NCBI GenBank assembly: GCA_002431915.1
Contig: DJEP01000089.1
Location: 1 to 14,361, forward strand
DNA: 14,361 nt
From: Lachnospiraceae bacterium UBA5895
Lineage (GTDB): Bacteria > Bacillota > Clostridia > Lachnospirales > Lachnospiraceae
Direction: 5' to 3'
The first letter of the stretch is position 1. Every line of letters begins with the position of its first letter. The translations under genes were made by a program, and so were the position numbers. Positions 8,154 through 14,184 of this stretch are shown in pieces. A model generated the notes under the pieces. The model saw nothing but the letters and a program-made list of their open reading frames with translations. It did not search any database and had not been told where the DNA came from.

Positions 8154-9017
8154 ATGACGAAGAAGAGTATTTGTGATACCCTGCGGCGGACCTGCCTGAT
8201 CCTGGCGGGATCTTTTATCATGGCAGTCAACTTAAAAAGCTTTGTCCGTACCGGAGGCTTGATCCCCGGAGGCTTCAACGGTCTGACCAGACTGATCCAG
8301 GAGATCAGTGTGCTGTTGTGGCACTGGGAGCCACCCTTCTCGGTGATCAATTTTATCCTGAATGCGGTTCCGGCGGTCATCAGCTTCAAATTCATCGGAA
8401 AAAAGTTCACGGGCTATTCCTGCCTGATGATTGTGGTAAGCGGTATCTTAACGGATATTGTGCCGTCTTTTCCCATGACGGAGGATATTCTGCTGATCTC
8501 TATTTTCGGCGGACTGATCAATGCACTGGCCATCAGCCTGTGCCTGTTCGCCGATGCTACCAGCGGCGGCACGGATTTTATTGCTATTTTTTTGTCAGAG
8601 AAATACGGTATTGATTCCTGGAACTATATTTTCGCGGGAAACGTGGTGATCCTGGGAATTGCCGGAGTTCTGTTCGGATGGGACAAGGCTCTGTACTCCA
8701 TTATATTCCAATATACTTCCACCCAGGTGCTGCATGTGCTGTACAAGCGGTATCAGAAGCAGACATTGATTATCGTGACCAAGAAACCGGAGGATGTATA
8801 CGAAGCCATCGCGGAGATTACACATCACGATGCCACGCTGATCAAGGGAGAAGGCTGCTATTCCAAACAGGAATGTGATGTGCTGTATTCCGTGGTAGGG
8901 CGGGATGAAGTGAATAAGGTTGTCAATGTGGTGCGGGAGACCGACCCCCAGGCATTCGTCAATATGATCCGGACGGAGAATCTGGCGGGAAGATTTTATC
9001 AGAGACCGAATGATTAA
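8154..9017 (+). CDS. YitT-family membrane protein with C-terminal DUF2179 domain
   Basis: YitT-family proteins are integral membrane proteins of unknown function, common in Firmicutes, and often present in several copies per genome. The 287-residue protein has the family signatures GGLIPGGFNGLTRL (34-47) and ATSGGTDFIAIFL (136-148), about five or six membrane segments in residues 10-195, and a soluble cytoplasmic C-terminal domain (about 203-283) of the DUF2179 type, starting TLIIVTKKPEDVYEAI and ending NLAGRFY. ATG 8154 has AAGGAG (8141-8146) at good spacing and follows the YfhO-like gene by 14 bases, so the two are very likely cotranscribed. The position suggests, but does not prove, a job in the same envelope pathway, perhaps handling a lipid or small-molecule substrate. 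The operon ends in the terminator at 9032-9079. Confidence 0.88.
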   Translation: MTKKSICDTLRRTCLILAGSFIMAVNLKSFVRTGGLIPGGFNGLTRLIQEISVLLWHWEPPFSVINFILNAVPAVISFKFIGKKFTGYSCLMIVVSGILTDIVPSFPMTEDILLISIFGGLINALAISLCLFADATSGGTDFIAIFLSEKYGIDSWNYIFAGNVVILGIAGVLFGWDKALYSIIFQYTSTQVLHVLYKRYQKQTLIIVTKKPEDVYEAIAEITHHDATLIKGEGCYSKQECDVLYSVVGRDEVNKVVNVVRETDPQAFVNMIRTENLAGRFYQRPND

Positions 9018-9020
9018 GAG

Positions 9021-9079
9021 TTGTAAAAAAGAGCCTGAGAGTCAGCTGCTTAACTGACACTCAGGCTTGCGTATTTTTT
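9021..9079. terminator. Bidirectional terminator between yitT-like and araC-like genes
   Basis: A 14-bp stem with one A-A mismatch is formed by 9032-9045 (AGCCTGAGAGTCAG) and 9054-9067 (CTGACACTCAGGCT), with an 8-base loop. On the plus strand a T-run follows at 9073-9078. On the minus strand the stem is followed by CTTTTTTAC (complement of 9023-9031). It can therefore stop transcription from both converging genes. The stop codon of the AraC gene (9050-9052) is in the loop, and its last codons form one arm. Confidence 0.88.
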
Positions 9080-9943
9080 CGGGGAGACACCCACGGCTTT
9101 GGTGAAGGCTTTGAAGAAATTGCTGTAGTCCGTGAAACCACTGCGCTCAAAGGCTTCCATGACATTGCCGTTTTCATTTAGTACTGCCTTGGCAATACTG
9201 ATGCGGCGGGCGGTGATGTATTTGTTGATCGTAGTGCCGGTGGCGGATTTGAAGATCCGGCAGATATAGGATTCACTTAAGTAAAACTGTCCCGCCAGCT
9301 GCTCCACGGTGATAGGCTGGGAGATATTCTGGTTGATGAAGCTTAGAATATCGTCCACCTGGTGGTTGTAGCGGTAGGAGCTGTCCTTGTAGTCGGCGGT
9401 GTCTGCGGGATTTTCCCCGGTGGCGGTCTGCTCTGCGTTTCGGACGAACAGGGTGTTGAGCATGACCATCAGCTCCATGAAGGCAGCGTATTCCGTGATG
9501 TCATGGGCAAAGCCCTCCGCGGAAGTAATCTTATTAATATAATAGAGGAACCGCTTCTGCTGTTCCTTATTTAACGACAGCTTATGGGAAAAGGGGGCGC
9601 TGCGGTGGGTGAAGCAAAAGCTCAGGTCCGTCTCGGGAGTGGAGATTTGTTTCATAAAGTCAGGTGCCACCGACAACACGATCCTCTCATGGACGGAATT
9701 GTCGATCTGGGTCAGTTTGTGGCTCTCATACTGATTGATAATAAAGAGATCCCCGGGGGCAATTGTATAGAAACAATTGTCGATGAGGAACTGTTTGCCG
9801 CCGCAGATGGAATAATAGATCTCATAGCAGTCATGGATATGCATGTCCATGGCTTTTTCTTCTTTGTACAAATGGGCAATGGCAAAAGTCCCGGAGGTCT
9901 TGCAATTCTCTATGGCTGTTTTACAGGAAGTAAGTTCTTCCAT
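9050..9943 (-). CDS. AraC-family transcriptional regulator with N-terminal cupin domain
   Basis: The 297-residue protein has the usual two-part layout. A cupin-like sensor domain occupies about residues 18-100 (MHIHDCYEIYYSICGGKQF, then YTIAPGDLFIINQYESHKL), suited to binding a small ligand, often a sugar. The C-terminal DNA-binding domain (about 195-291) has two helix-turn-helix units: ITVEQLAGQFYLSESYICRI and the signature GFTDYSNFFKAFTKAVGVSP. The ATG at 9943 has AGGAGA (complement of 9952-9957) eight bases upstream. It runs convergent to the yitT-like gene and lies 77 bases downstream of the small minus-strand membrane protein gene, with which it may be cotranscribed. Its target and ligand cannot be read from the sequence; neighbouring envelope genes or the kdu operon are only guesses. 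Confidence 0.92.
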   Translation of the reverse strand: MEELTSCKTAIENCKTSGTFAIAHLYKEEKAMDMHIHDCYEIYYSICGGKQFLIDNCFYTIAPGDLFIINQYESHKLTQIDNSVHERIVLSVAPDFMKQISTPETDLSFCFTHRSAPFSHKLSLNKEQQKRFLYYINKITSAEGFAHDITEYAAFMELMVMLNTLFVRNAEQTATGENPADTADYKDSSYRYNHQVDDILSFINQNISQPITVEQLAGQFYLSESYICRIFKSATGTTINKYITARRISIAKAVLNENGNVMEAFERSGFTDYSNFFKAFTKAVGVSPKKYASLSVS

Positions 9944-10020
9944 TCTTTTTTTCTCCTATGATTATGATCACAACGTTTAAAAAGAGCCTTGGCACAGGCG
10001 GAGCAGACATGCTATACTGA

Positions 10021-10617
10021 TTAGGCAAACAGCTTCCTGCGTGCGAAGAACAGGCAGCAGGCGGCGAACAGACAGACACACAGTCTGGACAGAACCTGAT
10101 GGCTGTAGCATGCGTTGATCTGGTCAACCAGTGCGTCGGACAGAATCAGGAAGGGATCGTCAGCTCCTGCGGAGACATAGACCCGGTTCCTCGGAAGGAC
10201 CAGCGTCACATCGGCATTATGATTCAGAGTGATGTTTTCCGGTGAGAAGAAATGGCAGGGATTGTATTCCTTCCGGATCACACCGGCACTGCTTACGGTG
10301 ACCGTCTTAATTCCGATCAGCTGCTCGCTATGCGGAAAGTCCAGGCGGAGTCCGGTCAGATGCCCTGCGAGGGAAGCATCCAACAGGAAAGACACCTGCA
10401 TGGTATGGGGATCAAAGGTGGAAGTGATACATTTTTCCTGGGAGAAATTGCTGTCGGTATCCGTGGTATAATACAGGGAACAACTGTCTCCTTCAAACTC
10501 TTCAAAGGTGATCCGCAGATACAGGTCCGATGCGGGATGCGGGAAACAGACAAAAATTACGGCAACAAGCAGGAGGACCAGACCGCCTGCGAGATGTTTT
10601 TTAGATGGAAAATGCAT
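10021..10617 (-). CDS. Hypothetical membrane-anchored protein with an extracytoplasmic beta-rich domain
   Basis: I do not recognise this as a named family. The 198-residue product has one N-terminal hydrophobic segment (about 8-25), an external domain of about 145 residues predicted to be mostly beta strands, and a C-terminal membrane segment (about 174-191) followed by ARRKLFA, a positive-inside end. The stretch SLYYTTDTDSNFSQE, followed later by LTGLRLDFPHSEQLIGIKTV, resembles domains I recall in large Firmicutes envelope glycosyltransferase-like proteins; this is a weak inference from memory. The C-terminal segment is unusually cysteine-rich (Cys180, 182, 187, 188). ATG 10617 was chosen because AAGGAG (complement of 10624-10629) precedes it by six bases; the frame stays open upstream to 10671. 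It diverges from the polytopic membrane gene and precedes the AraC gene. Confidence 0.75.
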   Translation of the reverse strand: MHFPSKKHLAGGLVLLLVAVIFVCFPHPASDLYLRITFEEFEGDSCSLYYTTDTDSNFSQEKCITSTFDPHTMQVSFLLDASLAGHLTGLRLDFPHSEQLIGIKTVTVSSAGVIRKEYNPCHFFSPENITLNHNADVTLVLPRNRVYVSAGADDPFLILSDALVDQINACYSHQVLSRLCVCLFAACCLFFARRKLFA

Positions 10618-10724
10618 GAGAAGCTCCTTACGTGCAAAAGCACAACTTTTTAATATATTTACTATAATCAATGATAATGTAAAAAAAGTAAAACCGCAAG
10701 GTATTTATGAGGAAGGACAAGAGA
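10618..10724. promoter_or_regulatory. AT-rich divergent promoter region
   Basis: This gap separates two divergent genes. For the plus strand, TTAATA (10650-10655) and GATAAT (10673-10678) are 17 bases apart and form a plausible promoter; a perfect TATAAT (10663-10668) lies nearby but lacks a good -35. For the minus strand a -35-like TTTACA (complement of 10678-10683) is visible without a convincing -10. A small palindrome GTGCAAAAGCAC (10632-10643) lies just upstream of the minus gene's ribosome binding site. Confidence 0.4.
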
Positions 10725-12002
10725 ATGGAACAAAATGTGACAGAAAAAAGAAAAGGGGCGGATCGGGAAGATCTGGTGGTGATCCTGTTCGGGATTCTGC
10801 TCGCCTGGCTGATCTATCAGATCGTATTAAAAGAACTGCCGGAGACGCTGTCGGACTATAACGGACATACGTATGTATATCTGCCGATGTTTAACAAGAC
10901 GACCTGGTTCCAGGGATGGAAGACGGTGCCTTACTGTCTGTGGCATCTGTGCGTGCTGGGACTGAACCATATCCTGAGAATTCCGCTGGAGGTATCGGCG
11001 GCATATGTGACCGGTGCGTTTCATTTATTTGCATATTTTGTTCTCTATTGGATGATCCGCAGATACACAGAGCGGTTCTGCGAGAAGGCGGGAGCCTGTA
11101 AGGCAGCAATGATCGCTTTTGGTCTGTCTGTGGCGCAGGGATTGTATTTTTACTGGCTGGATGCGGGCGGACGCTTCTTAGGCATCTATTCTATGAATCC
11201 GATCCATAATCCGACTCATATGAGTGTGAGAGGCTTCGGACTGTTATGCTTCTGCCTGGTCTATGATATCTGGGGAGCCCAGAGAGATCCGGAGTACCGG
11301 GGCGTCTTTTTCCCGGTGAAGAGAAGCCTGAAAAAATATTACGGCGTGCTGGCAGGTGTCCTGTTCCTGACGGCTATGTCGAAGCCGGTATTTGCGGAGA
11401 TGTTCGTACCGGCGGTGGGTGTGATCATGCTGCACCGTCTGTTAAAACTCTGCGTGCGTAAGGATGAGAGGAAAGCCAGGTATTTTAGACACTGTGTGTA
11501 TACTTTTCTGTGTGCGCTCCCTGCATTGTTTTACATATTGTTACAGTTCCTGGCGTATTTCTTCTGGGGCGGAAGCTATGCGGCAGACGGCTCCTTCATG
11601 GTGACGAAGTGGATGGAAGTCTGGAGCATGTATTCCGAGAATATTATTCTGTCGGTGGCTTTGGGAATGGCATTCCCGCTTCTGGTGATACTTTTTGATG
11701 CAGCATTTTTCGTGAAAGATGACCTGGGAATCCTGGCGGTTACCGGATATGTCATCGGTTTCCTGGAGGCGGCTCTTTTCGGAGAGGGTGGAAGCAAGCT
11801 GAGCCATGCGGACTTTTTATGGCCCATGATGTGTGGCATGATGCTGGTATGGGTAGCTGCCATGCTGCATCTCCTGGTACTGGAAAAAACACAGACAGAG
11901 CGCAGAGGTCAGAGAGTTGCGGTCAACGTATGTTTCCTGATATTCGGCTTTCATGTGCTGTGCGGACTACTCTATATCCAAAACATATTGACGGTTGGAT
12001 AA
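10725..12002 (+). CDS. Polytopic membrane protein of unknown function, possibly GT-C-like
   Basis: The 425-residue product has about ten hydrophobic membrane segments (roughly 17-36, 66-84, 90-110, 126-145, 170-186, 207-224, 228-240, 260-282, 308-330, 336-353, 370-392, 402-420). The first external loop carries LSDYNGHTYVYLPMF, with an Asp and a His shortly after the first segment, as often seen in GT-C glycosyltransferases. A second distinctive motif is MNPIHNPTHMSVRGFGL near residues 155-172. No named family can be assigned; a glycosyltransferase or polysaccharide polymerase is the best guess and is inference. ATG 10725 is preferred because GGAAGG (10711-10716) is eight bases upstream; an in-frame ATG at 10707 has a weaker site. 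It diverges from the small beta-domain protein and ends at a strong terminator. Confidence 0.78.
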   Translation: MEQNVTEKRKGADREDLVVILFGILLAWLIYQIVLKELPETLSDYNGHTYVYLPMFNKTTWFQGWKTVPYCLWHLCVLGLNHILRIPLEVSAAYVTGAFHLFAYFVLYWMIRRYTERFCEKAGACKAAMIAFGLSVAQGLYFYWLDAGGRFLGIYSMNPIHNPTHMSVRGFGLLCFCLVYDIWGAQRDPEYRGVFFPVKRSLKKYYGVLAGVLFLTAMSKPVFAEMFVPAVGVIMLHRLLKLCVRKDERKARYFRHCVYTFLCALPALFYILLQFLAYFFWGGSYAADGSFMVTKWMEVWSMYSENIILSVALGMAFPLLVILFDAAFFVKDDLGILAVTGYVIGFLEAALFGEGGSKLSHADFLWPMMCGMMLVWVAAMLHLLVLEKTQTERRGQRVAVNVCFLIFGFHVLCGLLYIQNILTVG

Positions 12003-12068
12003 AAGTTCAAAATTTGCAATGTTTTATTTAAAATATGAAAAGACTTTGAGAATCTTTTCTAGTATACT

Positions 12069-12115
12069 GGGATTATGCAAAGAGAGAAAGCATTTGCATG
12101 ATCCCTTCTTTTTTT
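12069..12115 (+). terminator. Intrinsic terminator after the polytopic membrane gene
   Basis: A 13-bp stem pairs GGGATTATGCAAA (12069-12081) with TTTGCATGATCCC (12093-12105), with a single T-G wobble and an 11-base loop. TTCTTTTTTT (12106-12115) follows directly. It lies 66 bases after the stop codon and insulates the kdu promoter downstream. A weaker AT-rich inverted repeat (GAAAAGA 12037-12043, TCTTTTC 12053-12059) precedes it. Confidence 0.92.
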
Positions 12116-12134
12116 AGAAAAAAGTAAAAAAAGG

Positions 12135-12164
12135 TTGGAAATGCTTACAATGATATGCTATAAT
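12135..12164 (+). promoter_or_regulatory. Predicted kdu operon promoter with extended -10
   Basis: TTGGAA (12135-12140) and a perfect TATAAT (12159-12164) are 18 bases apart. TGC immediately before the -10 gives an extended -10 element, so the core promoter should be strong unless repressed. Transcription would begin near 12171, giving a leader of about 67 bases before the kduI start. Confidence 0.75.
12136..12149 (+). promoter_or_regulatory. LacI-family-type operator O1, over the -35
   Basis: TGGAAATGCTTACA fits the cre-like pattern TGWAARCGYTWWCA at 12 of 14 positions, differing at position 3 and in having T for the central C. It overlaps the -35 hexamer of the kdu promoter, so a bound protein would block RNA polymerase. 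Its core is shared with the second site at 12164-12177. Confidence 0.55.
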
Positions 12165-12177
12165 GTAAGTGCTTTCA
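12164..12177 (+). promoter_or_regulatory. LacI-family-type operator O2, over the transcription start
   Basis: TGTAAGTGCTTTCA fits the cre-like pattern TGWAARCGYTWWCA at 13 of 14 positions, missing only the central C. With flanking bases it is a near-palindrome (ATGTAAG / CTTTCAT). It begins at the last base of the -10 and covers the expected start point. The factor could be CcpA or a dedicated LacI-family uronate regulator such as KdgR; sequence alone does not decide. Confidence 0.6.
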
Positions 12178-12191
12178 TAAAAAGGTATCAT

Positions 12192-12220
12192 TCAATGACG
12201 GCTCGCAGGTCGTCCGTTGA
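12192..12220 (+). other. Leader hairpin upstream of the kduI ribosome binding site
   Basis: TCAATGACG (12192-12200) can pair with CGTCCGTTGA (12211-12220) as nine base pairs, including one T-G wobble and one bulged C, around a ten-base loop. It sits in the kduI leader directly before the purine-rich stretch used as ribosome binding site. It could stabilise the message or affect initiation; no T-run follows, so it is not a terminator. Confidence 0.45.
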
Positions 12221-12237
12221 GGAAAGAGAGGCGTAAG

Positions 12238-13098
12238 GTGGAACTTAGAACAGCAGTATCACCAAGAGATGTGAAGCATTATACCACAGAGCGTCTGAGA
12301 GAAGAGTTTCTGATCCAGAATCTGTTCGTACCCGGCGAGATCAAGCTGGTATACAGCCACATCGACAGAATCATTACAGGAGCAGCAGTACCTGTAACCC
12401 CTATCACTCTGACCGCCGGAGATGAGCTTCGTGCAGAGTATTTCTGCCAGAGAAGAGAACTGGGTGTGATCAATATCGGCGGAGCAGGTATGATTACCGT
12501 TGATGGCAAAGTGTACAAGGTAGGTTACAAGGAAGCCATGTACATAGGAATGGGCTCCAGGGAGATCATTTTCGCCAGCGAAGATGAGAAGCAGCCCGCT
12601 AAATTTTATCTGAATTCCGCTCCCGCACATAAGACTTATCCGACCGTGCTGATCAAGCCGGAAGGTACTCCCGAAGAGGGCGTAGTCATTGTAAAGGATG
12701 AGAATAAAGTAGAGCTGGGTACTCTGGAGGATGCTAACCACAGAGTTATCTGTAAGTATATCCTTCCCGGACAGGTAGAGAGCTGTCAGCTGGAAATGGG
12801 TATGACGAAGTTAGAGCCCGGCAGTGTATGGAACACCATGCCCTGTCATACACATGACAGACGTATGGAAGTATATCTGTACTTTGATATGCCTGAGGAT
12901 GCATTTGTTATGCACTACATGGGTGAGCCCGATGAGACCCGCCACATCGTAATGCGTAACGAAGAGGCAGTGATCTCCCCCAGCTGGTCCATCCATTCCG
13001 GATGCGGTTCCAGAGCATACACCTTTATCTGGGGTATGGTCGGAGAGAATCAGGACTTCGACGACATGGACGGTGTCGACAACAGAGATCTGAAATAA
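12238..13098 (+). CDS. kduI: 5-dehydro-4-deoxy-D-glucuronate isomerase
   Basis: KduI (EC 5.3.1.17) converts 5-dehydro-4-deoxy-D-glucuronate, released from unsaturated uronides of pectin or related polysaccharides, to 2,5-diketo-3-deoxy-D-gluconate in the cytoplasm. The 286-residue cupin-fold protein starts MELRTAVSPRDVKHYTTERL, like the family N-terminus, and contains FLIQNLFVPGEIKLVYSHID. The zinc site is intact: His204, His206 and Glu211 in PCHTHDRRMEV, and His253 in WSIHSGCGS. The end GENQDFDDMD is also a family hallmark. The start is GTG at 12238, chosen from the conserved N-terminus and the upstream GAGAGG (12226-12231); the frame is open to a TTG at 12217, but that would add residues not seen in relatives. 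It is the first gene of the kdu operon, 57 bases before kduD. Confidence 0.95.
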   Translation: MELRTAVSPRDVKHYTTERLREEFLIQNLFVPGEIKLVYSHIDRIITGAAVPVTPITLTAGDELRAEYFCQRRELGVINIGGAGMITVDGKVYKVGYKEAMYIGMGSREIIFASEDEKQPAKFYLNSAPAHKTYPTVLIKPEGTPEEGVVIVKDENKVELGTLEDANHRVICKYILPGQVESCQLEMGMTKLEPGSVWNTMPCHTHDRRMEVYLYFDMPEDAFVMHYMGEPDETRHIVMRNEEAVISPSWSIHSGCGSRAYTFIWGMVGENQDFDDMDGVDNRDLK

Positions 13099-13155
13099 GG
13101 TCTTTTGAAAATGCAACTTAAATAACAGTTTTTATAAAGAAAAGGAGAAAAAACA

Positions 13156-13959
13156 ATGTCTGAATTCACTAATTTCTCACTGGAAGGTAAGGTTGCACTG
13201 GTAACCGGCGCATCTTACGGTATTGGTTTTGCTATCGCTTCCGCATACGCTGAGTGCGGTGCTACCATCTGCTTCAACGATATCAAGCAGGAGCTGGTAG
13301 ACAAGGGACTTGCAGCATACGCTGAGAAAGGCATCAAGGCTCACGGCTATGTATGTGATGTTACTAACGAAGAAGCAGTTAATGCTATGGTAGCTCAGAT
13401 CGAGAAGGAAGTAGGCACCATCGATATCCTGGTTAATAACGCAGGTATCATCAAGAGAATCCCTATGACCGAGATGACCGCAGATCAGTTCCGTCAGGTA
13501 ATCGACGTAGACCTGAATGCACCTTTCATCGTATCTAAGGCAGTTATTCCTGCAATGATTAAGAAGGGTCACGGTAAGATCATCAACATCTGTTCCATGA
13601 TGTCCGAGCTTGGTCGTGAGACCGTATCTGCATACGCAGCAGCTAAGGGCGGCTTAAAGATGCTGACCAAGAACATCTGCTCCGAGTACGGTCAGTACAA
13701 CATTCAGTGTAACGGTCTTGGACCCGGTTACATCGAGACTCCTCAGACTGCACCTCTTCGTGAGATCCAGCCCGATGGCAGCAGACATCCTTTCGACCAG
13801 TTCATCTGCGCCAAGACCCCTGCTAACAGATGGTTAAAGCCCGAAGAGCTGACCGGTCCCGCTGTATTCCTTGCTTCTGAGGCATCCAATGCAGTGAACG
13901 GACACATCCTGTATGTAGATGGCGGCATCCTTGCTTACATCGGCAAGCAGCCCCAGTAG
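13156..13959 (+). CDS. kduD: 2-dehydro-3-deoxy-D-gluconate 5-dehydrogenase (SDR family)
   Basis: KduD (EC 1.1.1.127) reduces the product of KduI to 2-keto-3-deoxygluconate using NAD(P)H, the step before phosphorylation and aldol cleavage. The 267-residue protein is a classical short-chain dehydrogenase. It has the cofactor motif TGASYGIG at 17-24, CDVT at 67-70, NNAG at 94-97, catalytic Ser147, and Tyr160/Lys164 in SAYAAAKGGLK. The substrate-side region NIQCNGLGPGYIETPQT and the C-terminal end VNGHILYVDGGILAYIG are typical of KduD. ATG 13156 has AAGGAG (13142-13147). The 57-base gap after kduI is AT-rich with no terminator, so the two are cotranscribed. SDR specificity is often hard to assign, but adjacency to kduI makes this call strong. 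Confidence 0.93.
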   Translation: MSEFTNFSLEGKVALVTGASYGIGFAIASAYAECGATICFNDIKQELVDKGLAAYAEKGIKAHGYVCDVTNEEAVNAMVAQIEKEVGTIDILVNNAGIIKRIPMTEMTADQFRQVIDVDLNAPFIVSKAVIPAMIKKGHGKIINICSMMSELGRETVSAYAAAKGGLKMLTKNICSEYGQYNIQCNGLGPGYIETPQTAPLREIQPDGSRHPFDQFICAKTPANRWLKPEELTGPAVFLASEASNAVNGHILYVDGGILAYIGKQPQ

Positions 13960-14125
13960 AGTCCGGGCAAAAGGAAAACAAGCGGCCGCATAGTGGACAT
14001 TTGTTTTCCTTGCACGGCTCACGAGTAAGTATTCGGTGAGTTTACGAGCCGGATGTAAAGCACGAAGTGCGAATTTACGAGTGAGGAACCGTAAGGCATG
14101 AAATAAAATAAATTACCCACACCAG
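13960..14125 (+). other. Structured intergenic element between kduD and the RpiB-like gene
   Basis: This gap holds no convincing gene but is dense in inverted repeats. H1 is an 11-bp perfect stem (13971-13981 AAGGAAAACAA with 14001-14011) around a 19-base loop containing GCGGCCGC. H2 pairs CGGCTC (14015-14020) with GAGCCG (14046-14051) and GTAA (14025-14028) with TTAC (14042-14045), with an ACGA bulge. H3 pairs GTAAA-GCAC (14055-14063) with GTGC-GAA-TTTAC (14067-14078). The motif ACGAG recurs at 14021, 14044 and 14077, with TTTACGAG duplicated at 14041 and 14074. No clear T-run follows any hairpin. It may be a mobile-type intergenic repeat, a processing or stability element, or an embedded small RNA. 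Confidence 0.6.
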
Positions 14126-14163
14126 GTCAGTCGCAGAAGAATTTTGGCGGCTGACTGTTGTGG
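14117..14163 (+). other. Leader stem-loop before the RpiB-like gene
   Basis: GTCAGTCGC (14126-14134) pairs with GCGGCTGAC (14147-14155) with one T-G wobble, around a 12-base loop. An outer CCACA (14117-14121) pairs with TGTGG (14159-14163) across an internal loop. It ends about ten bases before the ribosome binding site AAAGGAG (14172-14178) and lacks a T-run, so a role in stability or initiation is more likely than termination. Confidence 0.5.
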
Positions 14164-14184
14164 CGTTTGGAAAAGGAGTATCTC

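Noticed and set aside
7469..8410. Long antisense open frame (313 codons) across the YfhO-like and YitT-like genes
   Set aside because: It crosses the junction of two well-supported genes, is rich in Pro, Ser and Arg with no recognisable domain, and has no good ribosome binding site; it is a by-product of codon bias on the other strand.
9971..10000. Possible minus-strand terminator between the small hypothetical gene and the AraC gene (GCCT/AGGC stem before TCTTTTT)
   Set aside because: The stem is only four base pairs; too weak to call, so cotranscription of the two genes remains open.
12040..12068. TATACT at 12063 as a promoter -10
   Set aside because: No -35 at 16-18 bases is visible and the start would fall inside the terminator stem.
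13982..13989. GCGGCCGC (a NotI-type site) as possible vector or cloning sequence
   Set aside because: The flanks form an 11-bp perfect inverted repeat and continue into ordinary operon sequence on both sides; no vector or linker sequence is visible.
13971..14011. H1 hairpin after kduD as an intrinsic terminator
   Set aside because: The stem is AT-rich with a long loop and is followed by GCACGGCTC instead of a T-run, so termination is not supported.
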